Assembly (NCBI GenBank): GCA_963698775.1
Contig: CAVOSE010000010.1
Location: 1-64,000 of the forward strand
Direction: 5' to 3'
DNA length: 64,000 nt
DNA from: Thiohalocapsa sp963698775
GTDB lineage: Bacteria > Pseudomonadota > Gammaproteobacteria > Chromatiales > Chromatiaceae
Shown: positions 9,021-17,986 of the stretch, one piece after another
Layout of the letters: each line of letters starts with the position of its first letter
Position numbering within the stretch: position 1 is the stretch's first letter
Notes under the pieces: model-generated
What the model was told of the DNA's origin: nothing
The model's database searches: none
Seen by the model: only the letters and a program-made list of their open reading frames with translations
Program-made: the position numbers and the translations under genes

Positions 9021-9974
9021 TTGGAGATCAATCTTGATAGTGGCCGGCTTGCCATCTTCGTTGGTGGGTTGGCGCTATTCTTATTGCTGGAAACACTGAA
9101 TCCAGCGCGGGCCTGGGCAGCACCACGATGGCGCCGGCTCGCCTTCCATGCTGGCGTTGCGACATTCAACACCGTCGTTGTTCGGCTGCTGGCCTATGTC
9201 CCGTTTCTTCTCTGGACGGTCTACGTTGAAGAACAAGGCTGGGGCATCTCACGTTGGCTTGGGCTGGTCGGTTGGACCGAGATCATCGTGTCAATCATCG
9301 TGCTCGACGCTTTCGACTATGTCTGGCATCGCGCAAATCACCGCATCCCGTTTTTGTGGCGCTTCCACAAGGCGCACCACTCAGACGTCGAAATGGATAC
9401 ATCGACATCGCTACGCTTCCACCCTGGTGAATTGTTGCTCTCCGCGCTCGCCAAGGCCTTGTGGATCGTTGTTTGGGGGCCAACCGTCGTAGCGTGGTTC
9501 CTATTCGAGGCGATGGTCAGTCTGTGCGCCCAGTTCCACCACACCAATATCGACTTCCCGAACCCCTTGGAGCGCTGGCTGTCGCTTATTGTCGTGACGC
9601 CGCGTTATCACGCCGCCCACCACGCTGTCGACAGGCACTGGGGAAACGCCAACTTCTCGACCATTCTGAGCATCTGGGACCGGCTATTCGGCACCTATTC
9701 GCGCCCAGCCGACAGCGGTGCGACCACCAGCGCCCCGGGAACCCTGGGCCTCCCCGAGGGCCGCGAACGCGCGTTTGCGCCTTTCGCTTGGCTGAGCGAG
9801 CCGTTTCAGCGTCGTAATATGGCCCTCGCAGGTAACGCTGAGCCGACCGGGCGGCAAGGGCAAGGGCACGACACCGCGCTCCCACAAATAAACCCTGGGC
9901 CACGGTGTGTTACCGTCTGCATGGTCGGTATACTGACGTTTTCCTTTGCCGGAAACCCCATCCTCAACCATTGA
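9021..9974 (+). CDS. Fatty acid hydroxylase / sterol desaturase family membrane protein
   Basis: An integral membrane di-iron enzyme family that hydroxylates or desaturates lipids. The histidine clusters that bind iron are visible: HRANH, HKAHH, HHTNID and HHAVDRH. About five hydrophobic segments precede and separate them. I chose the TTG at 9021 because GGAGGGA lies just upstream and the preceding 53 in-frame residues look non-coding. The C-terminal 60 residues after FQRRNM are low-similarity and may be an extension past the normal end. The substrate is not predictable. Confidence 0.85.
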   Translation: MEINLDSGRLAIFVGGLALFLLLETLNPARAWAAPRWRRLAFHAGVATFNTVVVRLLAYVPFLLWTVYVEEQGWGISRWLGLVGWTEIIVSIIVLDAFDYVWHRANHRIPFLWRFHKAHHSDVEMDTSTSLRFHPGELLLSALAKALWIVVWGPTVVAWFLFEAMVSLCAQFHHTNIDFPNPLERWLSLIVVTPRYHAAHHAVDRHWGNANFSTILSIWDRLFGTYSRPADSGATTSAPGTLGLPEGRERAFAPFAWLSEPFQRRNMALAGNAEPTGRQGQGHDTALPQINPGPRCVTVCMVGILTFSFAGNPILNH

Positions 9975-10116
9975 GACAGGGAACAGCCTCCGGCGCGCGG
10001 GCATCATGTCTCGCAGAAATCAGCTGCCGCGCATGACAATGGTCTGAGGGCCGAACGTCAGTGCCGGCTTGATCGTTGATGAGATTTTTTCTTTCACCCT
10101 GAACTGGAGAGCTCCG

Positions 10117-10353
10117 ATGAGACTACTGACAATCCTGCTTTTGTGCCTACCCCTATCCATCGTCGCCGCCGAATCCGGCGACACCGGTGAGAAGAAAGAA
10201 CACGGCGGAAAGCCGGCTGAGCAGAAGGAACATGGTGGCAAGCCGGCCGAGCAAAAGGAACACGGTGGTAAGCCGGCCGAGCAGAAGGAACATGGTGGTA
10301 AGCCGGCCGCGCAGAAGGAACACGGCGGCCAACCGGCGCAGCAATCGCAGTGA
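10117..10353 (+). CDS. Small secreted repeat protein (EHGGKPAEQK units)
   Basis: A signal peptide (MRLLTILLLCLPLSIVAA) is followed by five tandem 10-residue units of the type KEHGGKPAEQ and a short QQSQ tail. The mature peptide is about 58 residues, highly hydrophilic and probably disordered. Its single His per unit could bind metal, but that is conjecture. GGAGAG lies upstream of the ATG. Its stop overlaps the next start (TGATG), so the two genes are translationally coupled. Confidence 0.7.
   Translation: MRLLTILLLCLPLSIVAAESGDTGEKKEHGGKPAEQKEHGGKPAEQKEHGGKPAEQKEHGGKPAAQKEHGGQPAQQSQ
10195..10344 (+). repeat. Five 30-bp tandem repeats within a small secreted protein gene
   Basis: Five in-frame 30-bp units encode K-E-H-G-G-(K/Q)-P-A-(E/A/Q)-Q. 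They differ mainly at third codon positions, so the amino-acid repeat is conserved more tightly than the DNA. Confidence 0.9.
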
Positions 10354-10841
10354 TGGCAAAGCCGAACGCGCGGAAGCGGCCAAGCCAGTTCGGCGCGATA
10401 AGCGCCGGAGTCTTCGCGCTCGGCCTATTGCTTTCGCTATCGGCCAGTGCCGGCGACACCGCTGGCACCGAGCCACGGACATACTACGTCGAAGACATCA
10501 AGGCGGCGATGCAGACCCACATCGCTGACCAGGTGGGCGCGGATGGTGTGTTCCACCTCAAGGACGACCGCACCGGCGAGATGCTGGCGCTGCGTTTCGT
10601 GAAAATCCACGATCCGGTGCGGCAGATCGACGGCGACACGTACTTCGCCTGCACTGATTTCCGCGTGGTTGGAGAGTCTGACAAGCTCTATGACATCGAC
10701 TTCTGGCTCCGCCCCGCGGGCGACGTGCTCGAAGTCTACGCGACCAAGGTTCACAAGGAGCCACGCAAGTCATTCCTCTACGGCTGGTACAAATACCCGC
10801 GCTACACCTTCATCGACGATAAGGTTGTGCCGCTGTACTGA
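10353..10841 (+). CDS. Hypothetical exported protein
   Basis: A 162-residue protein with an N-terminal hydrophobic signal (residues 15-32, ending SASA), then a soluble domain containing VEDIKAAMQTHIADQV, TGEMLALRFVKIHDPVRQ and ending in a Lys/Tyr/Arg-rich stretch. I do not recognise a named family. The start ATG overlaps the stop of the repeat protein (TGATG), so the pair is probably a functional unit in the cell envelope. Confidence 0.7.
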   Translation: MAKPNARKRPSQFGAISAGVFALGLLLSLSASAGDTAGTEPRTYYVEDIKAAMQTHIADQVGADGVFHLKDDRTGEMLALRFVKIHDPVRQIDGDTYFACTDFRVVGESDKLYDIDFWLRPAGDVLEVYATKVHKEPRKSFLYGWYKYPRYTFIDDKVVPLY

Positions 10842-10992
10842 CGCGGACCACAACCGGCGGGCTGCACGAGCAGCCCTTTCCCGCTCCACCTCGGCAACCG
10901 ATCCTCGCGACGTTCGAGCCGTCGCCTACTGTCGGCCCGAGGCATCATCTTGATGGTTCTAGCGCACCAAGCGCCGAGCATCGCAGCCGTTT

Positions 10993-11857
10993 TCAGTAGG
11001 TGCTGATGACGACCTCGTAGACGCCGCCGATCACCACCACTTCGTCCTCGCCCTTGAGCATGCCGGGCAGCAAGCTGTTGTAGAAGAAGATCTTCGGCAG
11101 GGGCACGCGCGTCTCGAGGATGTAGTCGCCGAACTCGTCGGCACGCTCACGCGCAGCTGGTGAAGCTGTTGAGGTTGTTCAGCAGCACCCGATAACGGCG
11201 CTCGCCGCCGCGTTCGAGTACCTCGTGCTCGTCGATGCGGTTGATGCCGCGATACAGCGCCAGGTGGGTCTTGTCGCGGTGCGCAAGCGCCAGCTCGTAC
11301 TGACAATAGGTATAGAGCAGGTCGAGTTGCGCCTCCAGCGCGTTGGTGGCGTAGAGGCCCTTGCTGCCCTCGACCAAGTAGTGGTGATAGGCGTCGCTGT
11401 CGCGCCCGTCCAGCGGGCCGCCGTGGTGGCGGGCGAGCAGGCCGAAGCGCGTCTCGACCCAGTGCTTGAGCACCGCGCCCTCGCGCCCGTCCGAATCGAA
11501 CGACCAGCCGCGCACCATGCGCAGATAGTTGGCGTTGCGGCGCGACTTGCGCACCCGACCCGGCGACAGCCCCGCCTCCTCGAGATCGTCCAGACAAAAA
11601 TGCACGGCCATGTAGTCGACGAAGCACTCGGCGCGCTCGCGGTGATGCGCGAGGGGCTCGAGCACGTCGAACAGGTCTCGATGGAAGGCGCGAATGCCGT
11701 CGATCTCCAGCGGCACCGGGTGCGCCTGGTAGGTCAGGCCGCCGAGGATCACGGCTGGCAGGTTGCAGCGATTGATGGACAGTCGGGCGGACGCGGGCAG
11801 GGTCGGGGCTGGGCTGGGAGCAGGATTGGGGGCAGGACTGGGGGCAGGATTGGGCAT
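10993..11857 (-). CDS. draT: NAD+-dinitrogen-reductase ADP-ribosyltransferase DraT, one frame break
   Basis: DraT inactivates nitrogenase reductase by ADP-ribosylating a specific NifH arginine when ammonium is added or energy falls. Family segments include LPAVILGGLTYQAHP, FHRDLFDVL, CFVDYMAVHFCLDDLEE, WSFDSDGREGAVLKHWVE and ALYRGINRIDEHEVL. The frame breaks near 11148; restoring it gives ERADEFGDYILETRVPLPK and a normal C-terminus at 10993. The first 20 residues are a Pro-Ala-Asn-Ser run that is not part of the enzyme core. It is divergent from nifH, with a shared 210-bp control region. draG is not in the window. Confidence 0.9.
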
Positions 11858-11874
11858 GGGCTGTCGGGTTTGGC

Positions 11875-11890
11875 TGTTGTTATACGCACA
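11875..11890 (+). promoter_or_regulatory. NifA upstream activator site of nifH
   Basis: Exact TGT-N10-ACA (TGTTGTTATACGCACA), about 100 bases upstream of the nifH -24 element, the usual distance for NifA-dependent promoters. Confidence 0.8.
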
Positions 11891-11990
11891 AGCCGCGCGG
11901 CTTTGTCGCCTATGCTACCAACATCCCGGCCCCGCCGCCGCGATTAAATCTCATTTTTTATCATTGAGTTATTGAGCGATCTAGCATTGT

Positions 11991-12006
11991 TGGCACATGC
12001 GTTGCT
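11991..12006 (+). promoter_or_regulatory. Sigma-54 promoter of nifH
   Basis: TGGCACATGCGTTGCT has GG at -24 and GC at -12 with correct spacing and a full TGGCAC/TTGCT consensus. The nifH ATG is 62 bases downstream. Confidence 0.93.
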
Positions 12007-12067
12007 TTAACCCCGGTGAACGCGAATTTGTCCACCGCCCCCAGGGGCGAACAACCGGGAGAGAACC

Positions 12068-12949
12068 ATGGCACTGCGTCAATGCGCAATTTACGGCAAA
12101 GGCGGAATCGGCAAGTCCACCACCACCCAGAATCTGGTCGCTGGTCTGGCCGAGCTCGGCAAGAAGGTCATGATCGTCGGCTGCGACCCCAAGGCCGACT
12201 CCACCCGTCTGATCCTGCACGCCAAGGCACAGAATACCATCATGGAGATGGCCGCCGAGGCCGGTTCGGTCGAGGATCTGGAGCTCGAAGACGTGCTGAA
12301 GGTCGGCTACGGCGACATCAAGTGCGTCGAGTCCGGCGGCCCTGAGCCCGGCGTCGGTTGCGCCGGTCGCGGTGTCATCACCGCCATCAACTTCCTCGAA
12401 GAAGAAGGCGCCTACGAGGACGACCTCGACTTCGTCTTCTACGACGTGCTCGGCGACGTGGTCTGCGGCGGTTTCGCCATGCCCATCCGCGAGAACAAGG
12501 CGCAGGAGATCTACATCGTCTGCTCCGGCGAGATGATGGCCATGTACGCGGCCAACAACATCTCCAAGGGTATCGTGAAGTACGCCAGCTCCGGCGGCGT
12601 GCGTCTGGCCGGCCTGATCTGCAACAGCCGCAACACCGCCCGCGAAGACGAGCTGATCATGGAGCTGGCGCGTCAGCTCGGCACCCAGATGATCCACTTC
12701 GTGCCGCGCGACAACGTCGTGCAGCGCGCCGAGATCCGCCGCATGACGGTCATCGAGTACGACCCCAAGGCCAAGCAGGCCGACGAGTACCGCACGCTGG
12801 CGCAGAAGATCATCGACAACAAGATGTTCGTCATCCCCACGCCGATCACCATGGATGCGCTCGAAGACCTGCTGATGGACTTCGGCCTGATGGACGAGGA
12901 GGACGAGAGCATCGTCGGCAAGACCGCCGACGCAGAGGCCGTCGCCTAG
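12068..12949 (+). CDS. nifH: Nitrogenase iron protein NifH
   Basis: Dinitrogenase reductase, the ATP-dependent electron donor to the MoFe protein. The 293-residue frame is intact. It has the P-loop GKGGIGKSTT, switch I DPKADSTR, and the cluster cysteines in GVGCAGRGVI and DVVCGGFAMP. The Arg in CAGRGV is the target of DraT, which is encoded divergently next door. GGGAGAG precedes the ATG. It is first of nifHDKT-fdx-nifY and is driven by the sigma-54 promoter at 11991. Confidence 0.99.
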   Translation: MALRQCAIYGKGGIGKSTTTQNLVAGLAELGKKVMIVGCDPKADSTRLILHAKAQNTIMEMAAEAGSVEDLELEDVLKVGYGDIKCVESGGPEPGVGCAGRGVITAINFLEEEGAYEDDLDFVFYDVLGDVVCGGFAMPIRENKAQEIYIVCSGEMMAMYAANNISKGIVKYASSGGVRLAGLICNSRNTAREDELIMELARQLGTQMIHFVPRDNVVQRAEIRRMTVIEYDPKAKQADEYRTLAQKIIDNKMFVIPTPITMDALEDLLMDFGLMDEEDESIVGKTADAEAVA

Positions 12950-12998
12950 TCGCTGAGTCGACGTCCGGGGCGACGAGACGCCCTGCCCTCTCCCTTTT

Positions 12999-13020
12999 CC
13001 CTCTCCCGGCGGGGAGAGGG
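12999..13020 (+). terminator. nifH-nifD intergenic hairpin
   Basis: CCCTCTCCC / GGGAGAGGG form a perfect 9-bp stem with a GGCG loop about 50 bases after nifH. There is no T-run. Hairpins here in other nif operons stabilise nifH mRNA or attenuate read-through, which would give more NifH than NifDK. Confidence 0.65.
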
Positions 13021-13090
13021 AATTCACCCTGATTCTTCAACGCGCGACCGTCGGCGAATTAGCGGCGGCGCCGATGAGAGGAAAGCCGAT

Positions 13091-14580
13091 ATGTCAAGCA
13101 TGACCCGCGAAGAGACCCAGGCCCTCATCCAGGAGGTGCTCGAGGTCTACCCGGAGAAGGCACAGAAGGATCGCGCCAAGCATCTGGCCGTCAACGACCA
13201 GTCCGTCGAGCAGTCGAAGAAGTGCATCACCTCCAACCGCAAGTCCCTGCCGGGCGTCATGACCGTGCGCGGTTGTGCCTACGCCGGTTCCAAGGGCGTG
13301 GTCTGGGGCCCGATCAAGGACATGATCCACATCTCCCACGGCCCGGTGGGCTGCGGCCAGTACTCCCGCGCCGGTCGTCGCAACTACTACGTCGGCATCA
13401 CCGGCGTCAACACCTTCGGCACCATGAACTTCACCTCCGACTTCCAGGAGAAGGACATCGTCTTCGGCGGCGACAAGAAGCTGGACAAGATCATCAACGA
13501 GATCGAGCGGCTGTTCCCGCTGACCAAGGGCATCTCGGTCCAGTCCGAGTGCCCGATCGGCCTGATCGGCGACGACATCGAGGCGGTCGCCAAGAAGAAG
13601 GCCAAGGAGCTCGAACAAGCCGGTCGTGCCGGTGCGTTGCGAGGGCTTCCGCGGCGTGTCTCAGTCGCTCGGTCACCACATCGCCAACGACGCGATCCGC
13701 GACTGGGTCATCGGCAACCGTGACGGCGACGAGTCGCTTCCAGACCACGCCCTACGACGTGGCCATGATCGGCGACTACAACATCGGCGGCGACGCCTGG
13801 GCCTCGCGCATCCTGCTCGAAGAGATGGGCCTGCGCGTGGTCGCCCAGTGGTCCGGCGACGGCACCCTGAGCGAGATGGAGCTGACCCCCAAGGTCAAGC
13901 TGAACCTGATCCACTGCTACCGCTCGATGAACTACATCTGCCGCCACATGGAAGAGAAGTACGGCATTCCGTGGATGGAGTACAACTTCTTCGGCCCGAC
14001 CAAGATCGCCGAGTCGCTGCGCGAGATCGCCGCCCTCTTCGACGAGACGATCCAGGACAACGCCGAGAAGGTCATCGCCAAGTACACGGCCGAGTACGAG
14101 GCGGTCATCGCCAAGTACCGTCCGCGCCTGGAAGGCAAGACGCGTGATGCTCTACGTCGGCGGTCTGCGTCCGCGCCACGTCATCGGCGCCTACGAGGAC
14201 CTGGGCATGGAAGTGGTCGGCACCGGCTACGAGTTCGCCCACAACGACGACTACGACCGCACCATCAAGGAGATGGGCGACGCGACCCTGATCTACGACG
14301 ACGTCACCGGCTACGAGTTCGAGGAGTTCGTCAAGCACGTCAAGCCCGACCTGATCGGCTCCGGCATCAAGGAGAAGTACATCTTCCAGAAGATGGGCGT
14401 GCCCTTCCGCCAGATGCACTCCTGGGACTACTCCGGTCCGTACCACGGCTACGACGGCTTCGCCATCTTCGCCCGTGACATGGACATGACCATCAACAAC
14501 CCCTGCTGGAAGAACATGCAGGCGCCCTGGCAGAAGTCCGACGCGGACGAGGCGCGGCACCGATGGCCGCCAGCGCCTGA
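13091..14580 (+). CDS. nifD: Nitrogenase MoFe protein alpha chain NifD, several frame breaks
   Basis: NifD carries FeMo-co and shares the P-cluster with NifK. Conserved stretches run through the whole gene: GCAYAGSKGVVWGPI, HGPVGCGQYS, SECPIGLIGDDI, CEGFRGVSQSLGHH, YNIGGDAW, GLRPRHVIGAYEDL and MHSWDYSGPYHGYDG (with the FeMo-co His). They lie in different frames. Breaks sit near 13616, 13732, 14144 and 14555, and the first three are each fixed by removing one base. All domains and catalytic residues are intact once joined, ending in TGA at 14580. The breaks look like sequence error. GAGAGGAAA precedes the ATG. Confidence 0.95.
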
Positions 14581-14711
14581 TCGAGTCAGCGTAGCGGAAC
14601 CAGGCGCTCGGCCTAGTGCACCGCAGCTCGCCAGACGCTAGCGCCTAGCGACCCAGACACCGATTTCCCAAAGCCGTCGTCCGCGGATTAGCGGCGCGGC
14701 AGGAGCACCTC

Positions 14712-16300
14712 ATGAGCCAGACAGTCGACAACATCAAACCCAGCTATCCCCTGTTCCGCGAAGACGAGTACAAGGAGAACCTGGCGCAACAAGCAGGACG
14801 CCGTCGAAGAGCGCCCCGAGCAGGCGAAGATCGACGAGGTCTTCCAGTGGACCACGACCAAGGAGTACCAGGAGCTCAACTTCAAGCGCGAGGCCCTGAC
14901 CGTCAACCCGGCCAAGGCCTGCCAGCCGCTCGGCGCGGTGCTCTGCGCGCTCGGCTTCGAGAAGACCCTGCCCTACGTGCACGGCTCGCAGGGCTGCGTC
15001 GCCTACTTCCGCACCTACTTCAACCGTCACTTCAAGGAGCCGATCGCCTGCGTCTCCGACTCCATGACCGAAGACGCGGCGGTGTTCGGCGGCCAGAAGA
15101 ACATGTTCGACGGCCTGGAGAACGCCAAGGCGCTGTACAAGCCCGAGATGATCGCGGTCTCCACCACCTGCATGGCCGAGGTCATCGGTGACGACCTCAA
15201 CGCCTTCATCGGCAACGCCAAGAAGGAAGGCTCACATCCCGCAGGACTTCCCGACCCCGTTCGCGCACACGCCGAGCTTCGTCGGCAGCCACACCACCGG
15301 CTGGGACAACATGTTCGAGGGCATTCAGCGCTACTTCACGCTGAACTCCATGGACGACAAGGTGGTCGGCTCCAACGGCAAGATCAACCTCGTGCCGGGC
15401 TTCGAGACCTATCTGGGCAACTACCGCGTCATGCACCGCATGATGAAGGAGATGGGCGTCGACTACACCCTGCTGTGCGACCCCACCGAGGTGCTCGACA
15501 CCCCGGCCGACGGCGAGTTCCGCATGTACGACGGCGGCACCAGCATCGACGAGATGAAGGACGCCCCGAACGCCATCGACACCCTGCTGCTGCAGCCCTG
15601 GCAGTTGCCGAAGACCAAGAAGTTCGTCGAGAACACCTGGAAGCAGCCCTGCAAGCCATCGACATCCCGATGGGCCTGGAGTGGACCGACGAGTTCCTGA
15701 TGAAGGTCTCCGAGCTGACCGGCAAGCCGATCCCGCGAGTCGCTGGCCAAGGAGCGCGGCCGCCTGGTCGACATGATGACCGACAGCCACACCTGGCTGC
15801 ACGGCAAGAAGTTCGCCCTCTACGGCGATGCCGACTTCGTCATGGGCATGACCAAGTTCCTGCTGGAGCTGGGTGCCGAGCCGACCCACGTGCTCTGCAA
15901 CCACGCCAACAAGCGCTGGAAGAAGGCGATGGAGAAGCTGCTCGCCGAGTCGCCCTACGGCCAGGACGCCAAGGTGCACATCAGCAAGGACCTGTGGCAC
16001 TTGCGCTCGCTGTGCTTCACCGACAAGCCGGACTTCATGATCGGCAACAGCTACGGCAAGTTCATCCAGCGCGACACCCTGCACAAGGGCAAGGAGTTCG
16101 AGGTGCCGCTGATCCGCATCGGCTTCCCGATCTTCGACCGTCACCATCTGCATCGCATGACGACCATGGGCTACGAGGGTGCCATGTACATCCTGACCAC
16201 GCTGGTCAACGCGGTGCTCGAGCGGCTCGACGACGAGACCCGCGAGATGGGCATGACGGACTACAACTACGATTTGGTTCGTAAGAGCTGCTCGGGCTAA
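14712..16300 (+). CDS. nifK: Nitrogenase MoFe protein beta chain NifK, several frame breaks
   Basis: NifK forms the alpha2-beta2 MoFe protein with NifD and shares the P-cluster. Recognisable blocks are FQWTTTKEYQELNF, NPAKACQPLGAV, HGSQGCVAYFRTYFNRHF, STTCMAEVIGDDL, HTTGWDNMFEG, ETYLGNYRVM, WKKAMEKLL, SYGKFIQRDTLH and PLIRIGFPIFDRHHLHR. Frame breaks occur near 14789, 15233, 15655 and 15738; most are one extra base, while that at 15655 looks like a missing base. The P-cluster cysteines are present. The start has GGAG 8 bases upstream. It is third in the nifHDKT operon. Confidence 0.95.
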
Positions 16301-16383
16301 CGAGGGGCGTCGCACGAGGGTAAGACCTCGGCACTCCCGCTCACGACCGATCCTCGATCCTTGAAACGTTACTCGGATTCCCA

Positions 16384-16605
16384 ATGCCCAACGTGATGAT
16401 TCGTAAGAACGACGCGGGAGACCTGCTCTTCTACGTCGCGAAGAAGGACATGGAGGAGACGATTGCCACCGTCGAGATGGATAACGCCGAACAATGGGGC
16501 GGCGAGGTGGAGCTGACCGACGGGTCGCGCTGGTACATCGACCCGATCAGCCCGCCGCCCGCATTCCCGACCACGCTGCGCTTCAAGCGCGGCGAGCCGA
16601 ACTGA
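16384..16605 (+). CDS. nifT: NifT/FixU family protein
   Basis: A 73-residue protein matching NifT: MPNVMIRKNDAGDLLFYVAKKD near the start, then EQWGGEVELTDGSRWYIDPI. It always lies after nifK in nifHDKT operons. The exact role is not settled, and nifT mutants usually fix nitrogen. The frame is intact. Confidence 0.92.
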   Translation: MPNVMIRKNDAGDLLFYVAKKDMEETIATVEMDNAEQWGGEVELTDGSRWYIDPISPPPAFPTTLRFKRGEPN

Positions 16606-16625
16606 AATCACCGGAGACTTCCACC

Positions 16626-16820
16626 ATGGCCCTGCAAATCGTACGCGACGTCTGCACCGCCTGCGGCGACTGCGAGCCCTTGTGCCCGACCAACTCCATC
16701 ACGCCCTGGAAAGGCGTCTACAGGATCGACGCCGACACCTGCAGCGAGTGCGAAGGCGAGGTCGACGTCGCCCAGTGCCTCGATGCCTGCATGGAAGACG
16801 ACTGCATCGTCCCGGCTTGA
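16626..16820 (+). CDS. nif-associated 2[4Fe-4S] ferredoxin
   Basis: A 64-residue bacterial-type ferredoxin. Cluster motifs are CTACGDCEPLCP and CSECEGEVDVAQCLDACMEDDC; the insertion in the second motif is typical of FdxN-like proteins in nif operons. It probably supplies electrons to nitrogenase or cofactor assembly. The start ATG at 16626 follows GGAGA by 9 bases; the longer in-frame opening upstream overlaps nifT out of frame. Confidence 0.88.
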   Translation: MALQIVRDVCTACGDCEPLCPTNSITPWKGVYRIDADTCSECEGEVDVAQCLDACMEDDCIVPA

Positions 16821-16874
16821 GCCGAATGAGCCCCGCACGGGGCACACTGATCCGCCCCGTGCAGAGGTTCGGTT

Positions 16875-16896
16875 GTAGGGCGAATTCATTCGCCCC
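16875..16896. repeat. Palindromic repeat (GGGCGAATTCATTCGCCC type)
   Basis: GTAGGGCGAATTCATTCGCC and the following CC form an 8-bp-arm palindrome in the gap before nifY. The same palindrome recurs at 18008 and 33930. Confidence 0.75.
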
Positions 16897-16973
16897 ATTC
16901 AACATTTGGACGTCGAGACGGACTTCGCCAGCCCCTCGAACACCAGGCCGACGCCGCCAAGAGGTAACGACCC

Positions 16974-17699
16974 ATGACCCAAGAAGTCATCTCCGAAGAG
17001 ATCGCTCTGCGCATCGGACTCGCCGCCCGTGCGCTGCCGGACACCGACCCGGCGCGCCTGCTGCGCGTGCTCAGCGACCTGGTCGGTCTGCCGCCCACCG
17101 CCGCCAAGCTTGACGGACTGACGGTCAAAACACTCAAGGCCGGCGCTGACGGCGAGTTGGCCGACATCGACGCCGGGCCGCTGAAACAAGCGCTGGCATT
17201 GCTCAAGGGTCAGGGTAGCGACGACATGGAGCCGCCCCCCGAGATCGAACCGCCGTTTGAGTCGGAGGGCGATGGCGATCTGCCCGGCTCCGTGCGCGTG
17301 GCCTGCGCCTCCAATGGCGGCGAACTGCTCGACGGCCACTTCGGCTCTTGCCGGCGCTTCTTGGTCTATCAGGTCGCGGCAGACGGTTTCCGGCTGATTG
17401 ACGTCCGCGCCATCGACGACAGCTCGGCCGAGGTCCAGGACGACAAGAACGCCTATCGCGCGGCGCTGATCAAGGACTGCCAAGTGCTCTACGTCGCCTC
17501 CATCGGCGGCCCCGCCGCGGCCAAGGTGGTGAAACTCGACATCCATCCGATCAAGTTCCCCGACGGCGGCAACGCCCGCGAGCACATCGCCGCGCTTAGC
17601 GCAGTGCTCGCCGACAAGGCCCCGCCCTGGCTGGCCAAGGTCATGGGGCAAGACACCGACGAGCGCGTCCGCTTCGAGCGCGACACCGAAGAAGCCTGA
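16974..17699 (+). CDS. nifY: NifY/NafY-type dinitrogenase-associated protein
   Basis: An N-terminal helical domain (residues 1-90, ISEEIALRIGLAARALPDTD) and a C-terminal NifX-type FeMo-co-binding domain (from about residue 105, VRVACASNGGELLDGHFGSCRRFLVY; later VLYVASIGGPAAAKVV) together match NifY/NafY. These proteins bind apo-dinitrogenase or FeMo-co during maturation. The position after nifT matches Azotobacter nifHDKTY. The frame is intact. Confidence 0.85.
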   Translation: MTQEVISEEIALRIGLAARALPDTDPARLLRVLSDLVGLPPTAAKLDGLTVKTLKAGADGELADIDAGPLKQALALLKGQGSDDMEPPPEIEPPFESEGDGDLPGSVRVACASNGGELLDGHFGSCRRFLVYQVAADGFRLIDVRAIDDSSAEVQDDKNAYRAALIKDCQVLYVASIGGPAAAKVVKLDIHPIKFPDGGNAREHIAALSAVLADKAPPWLAKVMGQDTDERVRFERDTEEA

Positions 17700-17701
17700 T
17701 C

Positions 17702-17986
17702 ATGGCCACAGACACGATTTCCGACGCGCTGATTGACCAAATCACCGCCATCGTCGCCCGCGCGGGCGCCAGCACGGAATCCACCGCGGCGCTGCGCGAC
17801 GCCTTCCCGAACATTCACTTCACCTACTGTCTCGACGACGACATCGGCGCCGGGATCAACCCGTTTCACGAGGCCGACGGCTTCAACATCTACCTCATCA
17901 ACGGCAGCGAGCACTGCATCTCGTTTACGCGCAGCCTCGAAAGTGCCACCGGCATGGTACTCGCCGAGGTCTGCGAAGAGCCCTAG
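17702..17986 (+). CDS. Small conserved nif-operon protein
   Basis: A 94-residue acidic protein that starts 2 bases after the nifY stop and so is co-translated with it. It contains ALRDAFPNIHFTYCLDDDIG and INGSEHCISFTRSLESATG. Small proteins like this (I recall the label DUF6129) are found in nif clusters of related bacteria, but no function is known to me. There is no signal peptide or metal-binding motif apart from three scattered Cys. Confidence 0.7.
   Translation: MATDTISDALIDQITAIVARAGASTESTAALRDAFPNIHFTYCLDDDIGAGINPFHEADGFNIYLINGSEHCISFTRSLESATGMVLAEVCEEP

Noticed and set aside
10195..10344. Regular 30-bp repeats as a CRISPR array
   Set aside because: There are no spacers; the repeats are contiguous, in frame and code for a repeat protein. 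No cas genes or array-like repeats elsewhere in the window.
11981..13027. 348-residue minus-strand ORF opposite nifH
   Set aside because: nifH is certain in this place; the ORF is an antisense shadow in GC-rich coding DNA.
13091..16300. nifD and nifK as true pseudogenes
   Set aside because: Conserved residues continue unbroken on both sides of each one-base break, with no stops or loss of conserved sites in the restored frames.
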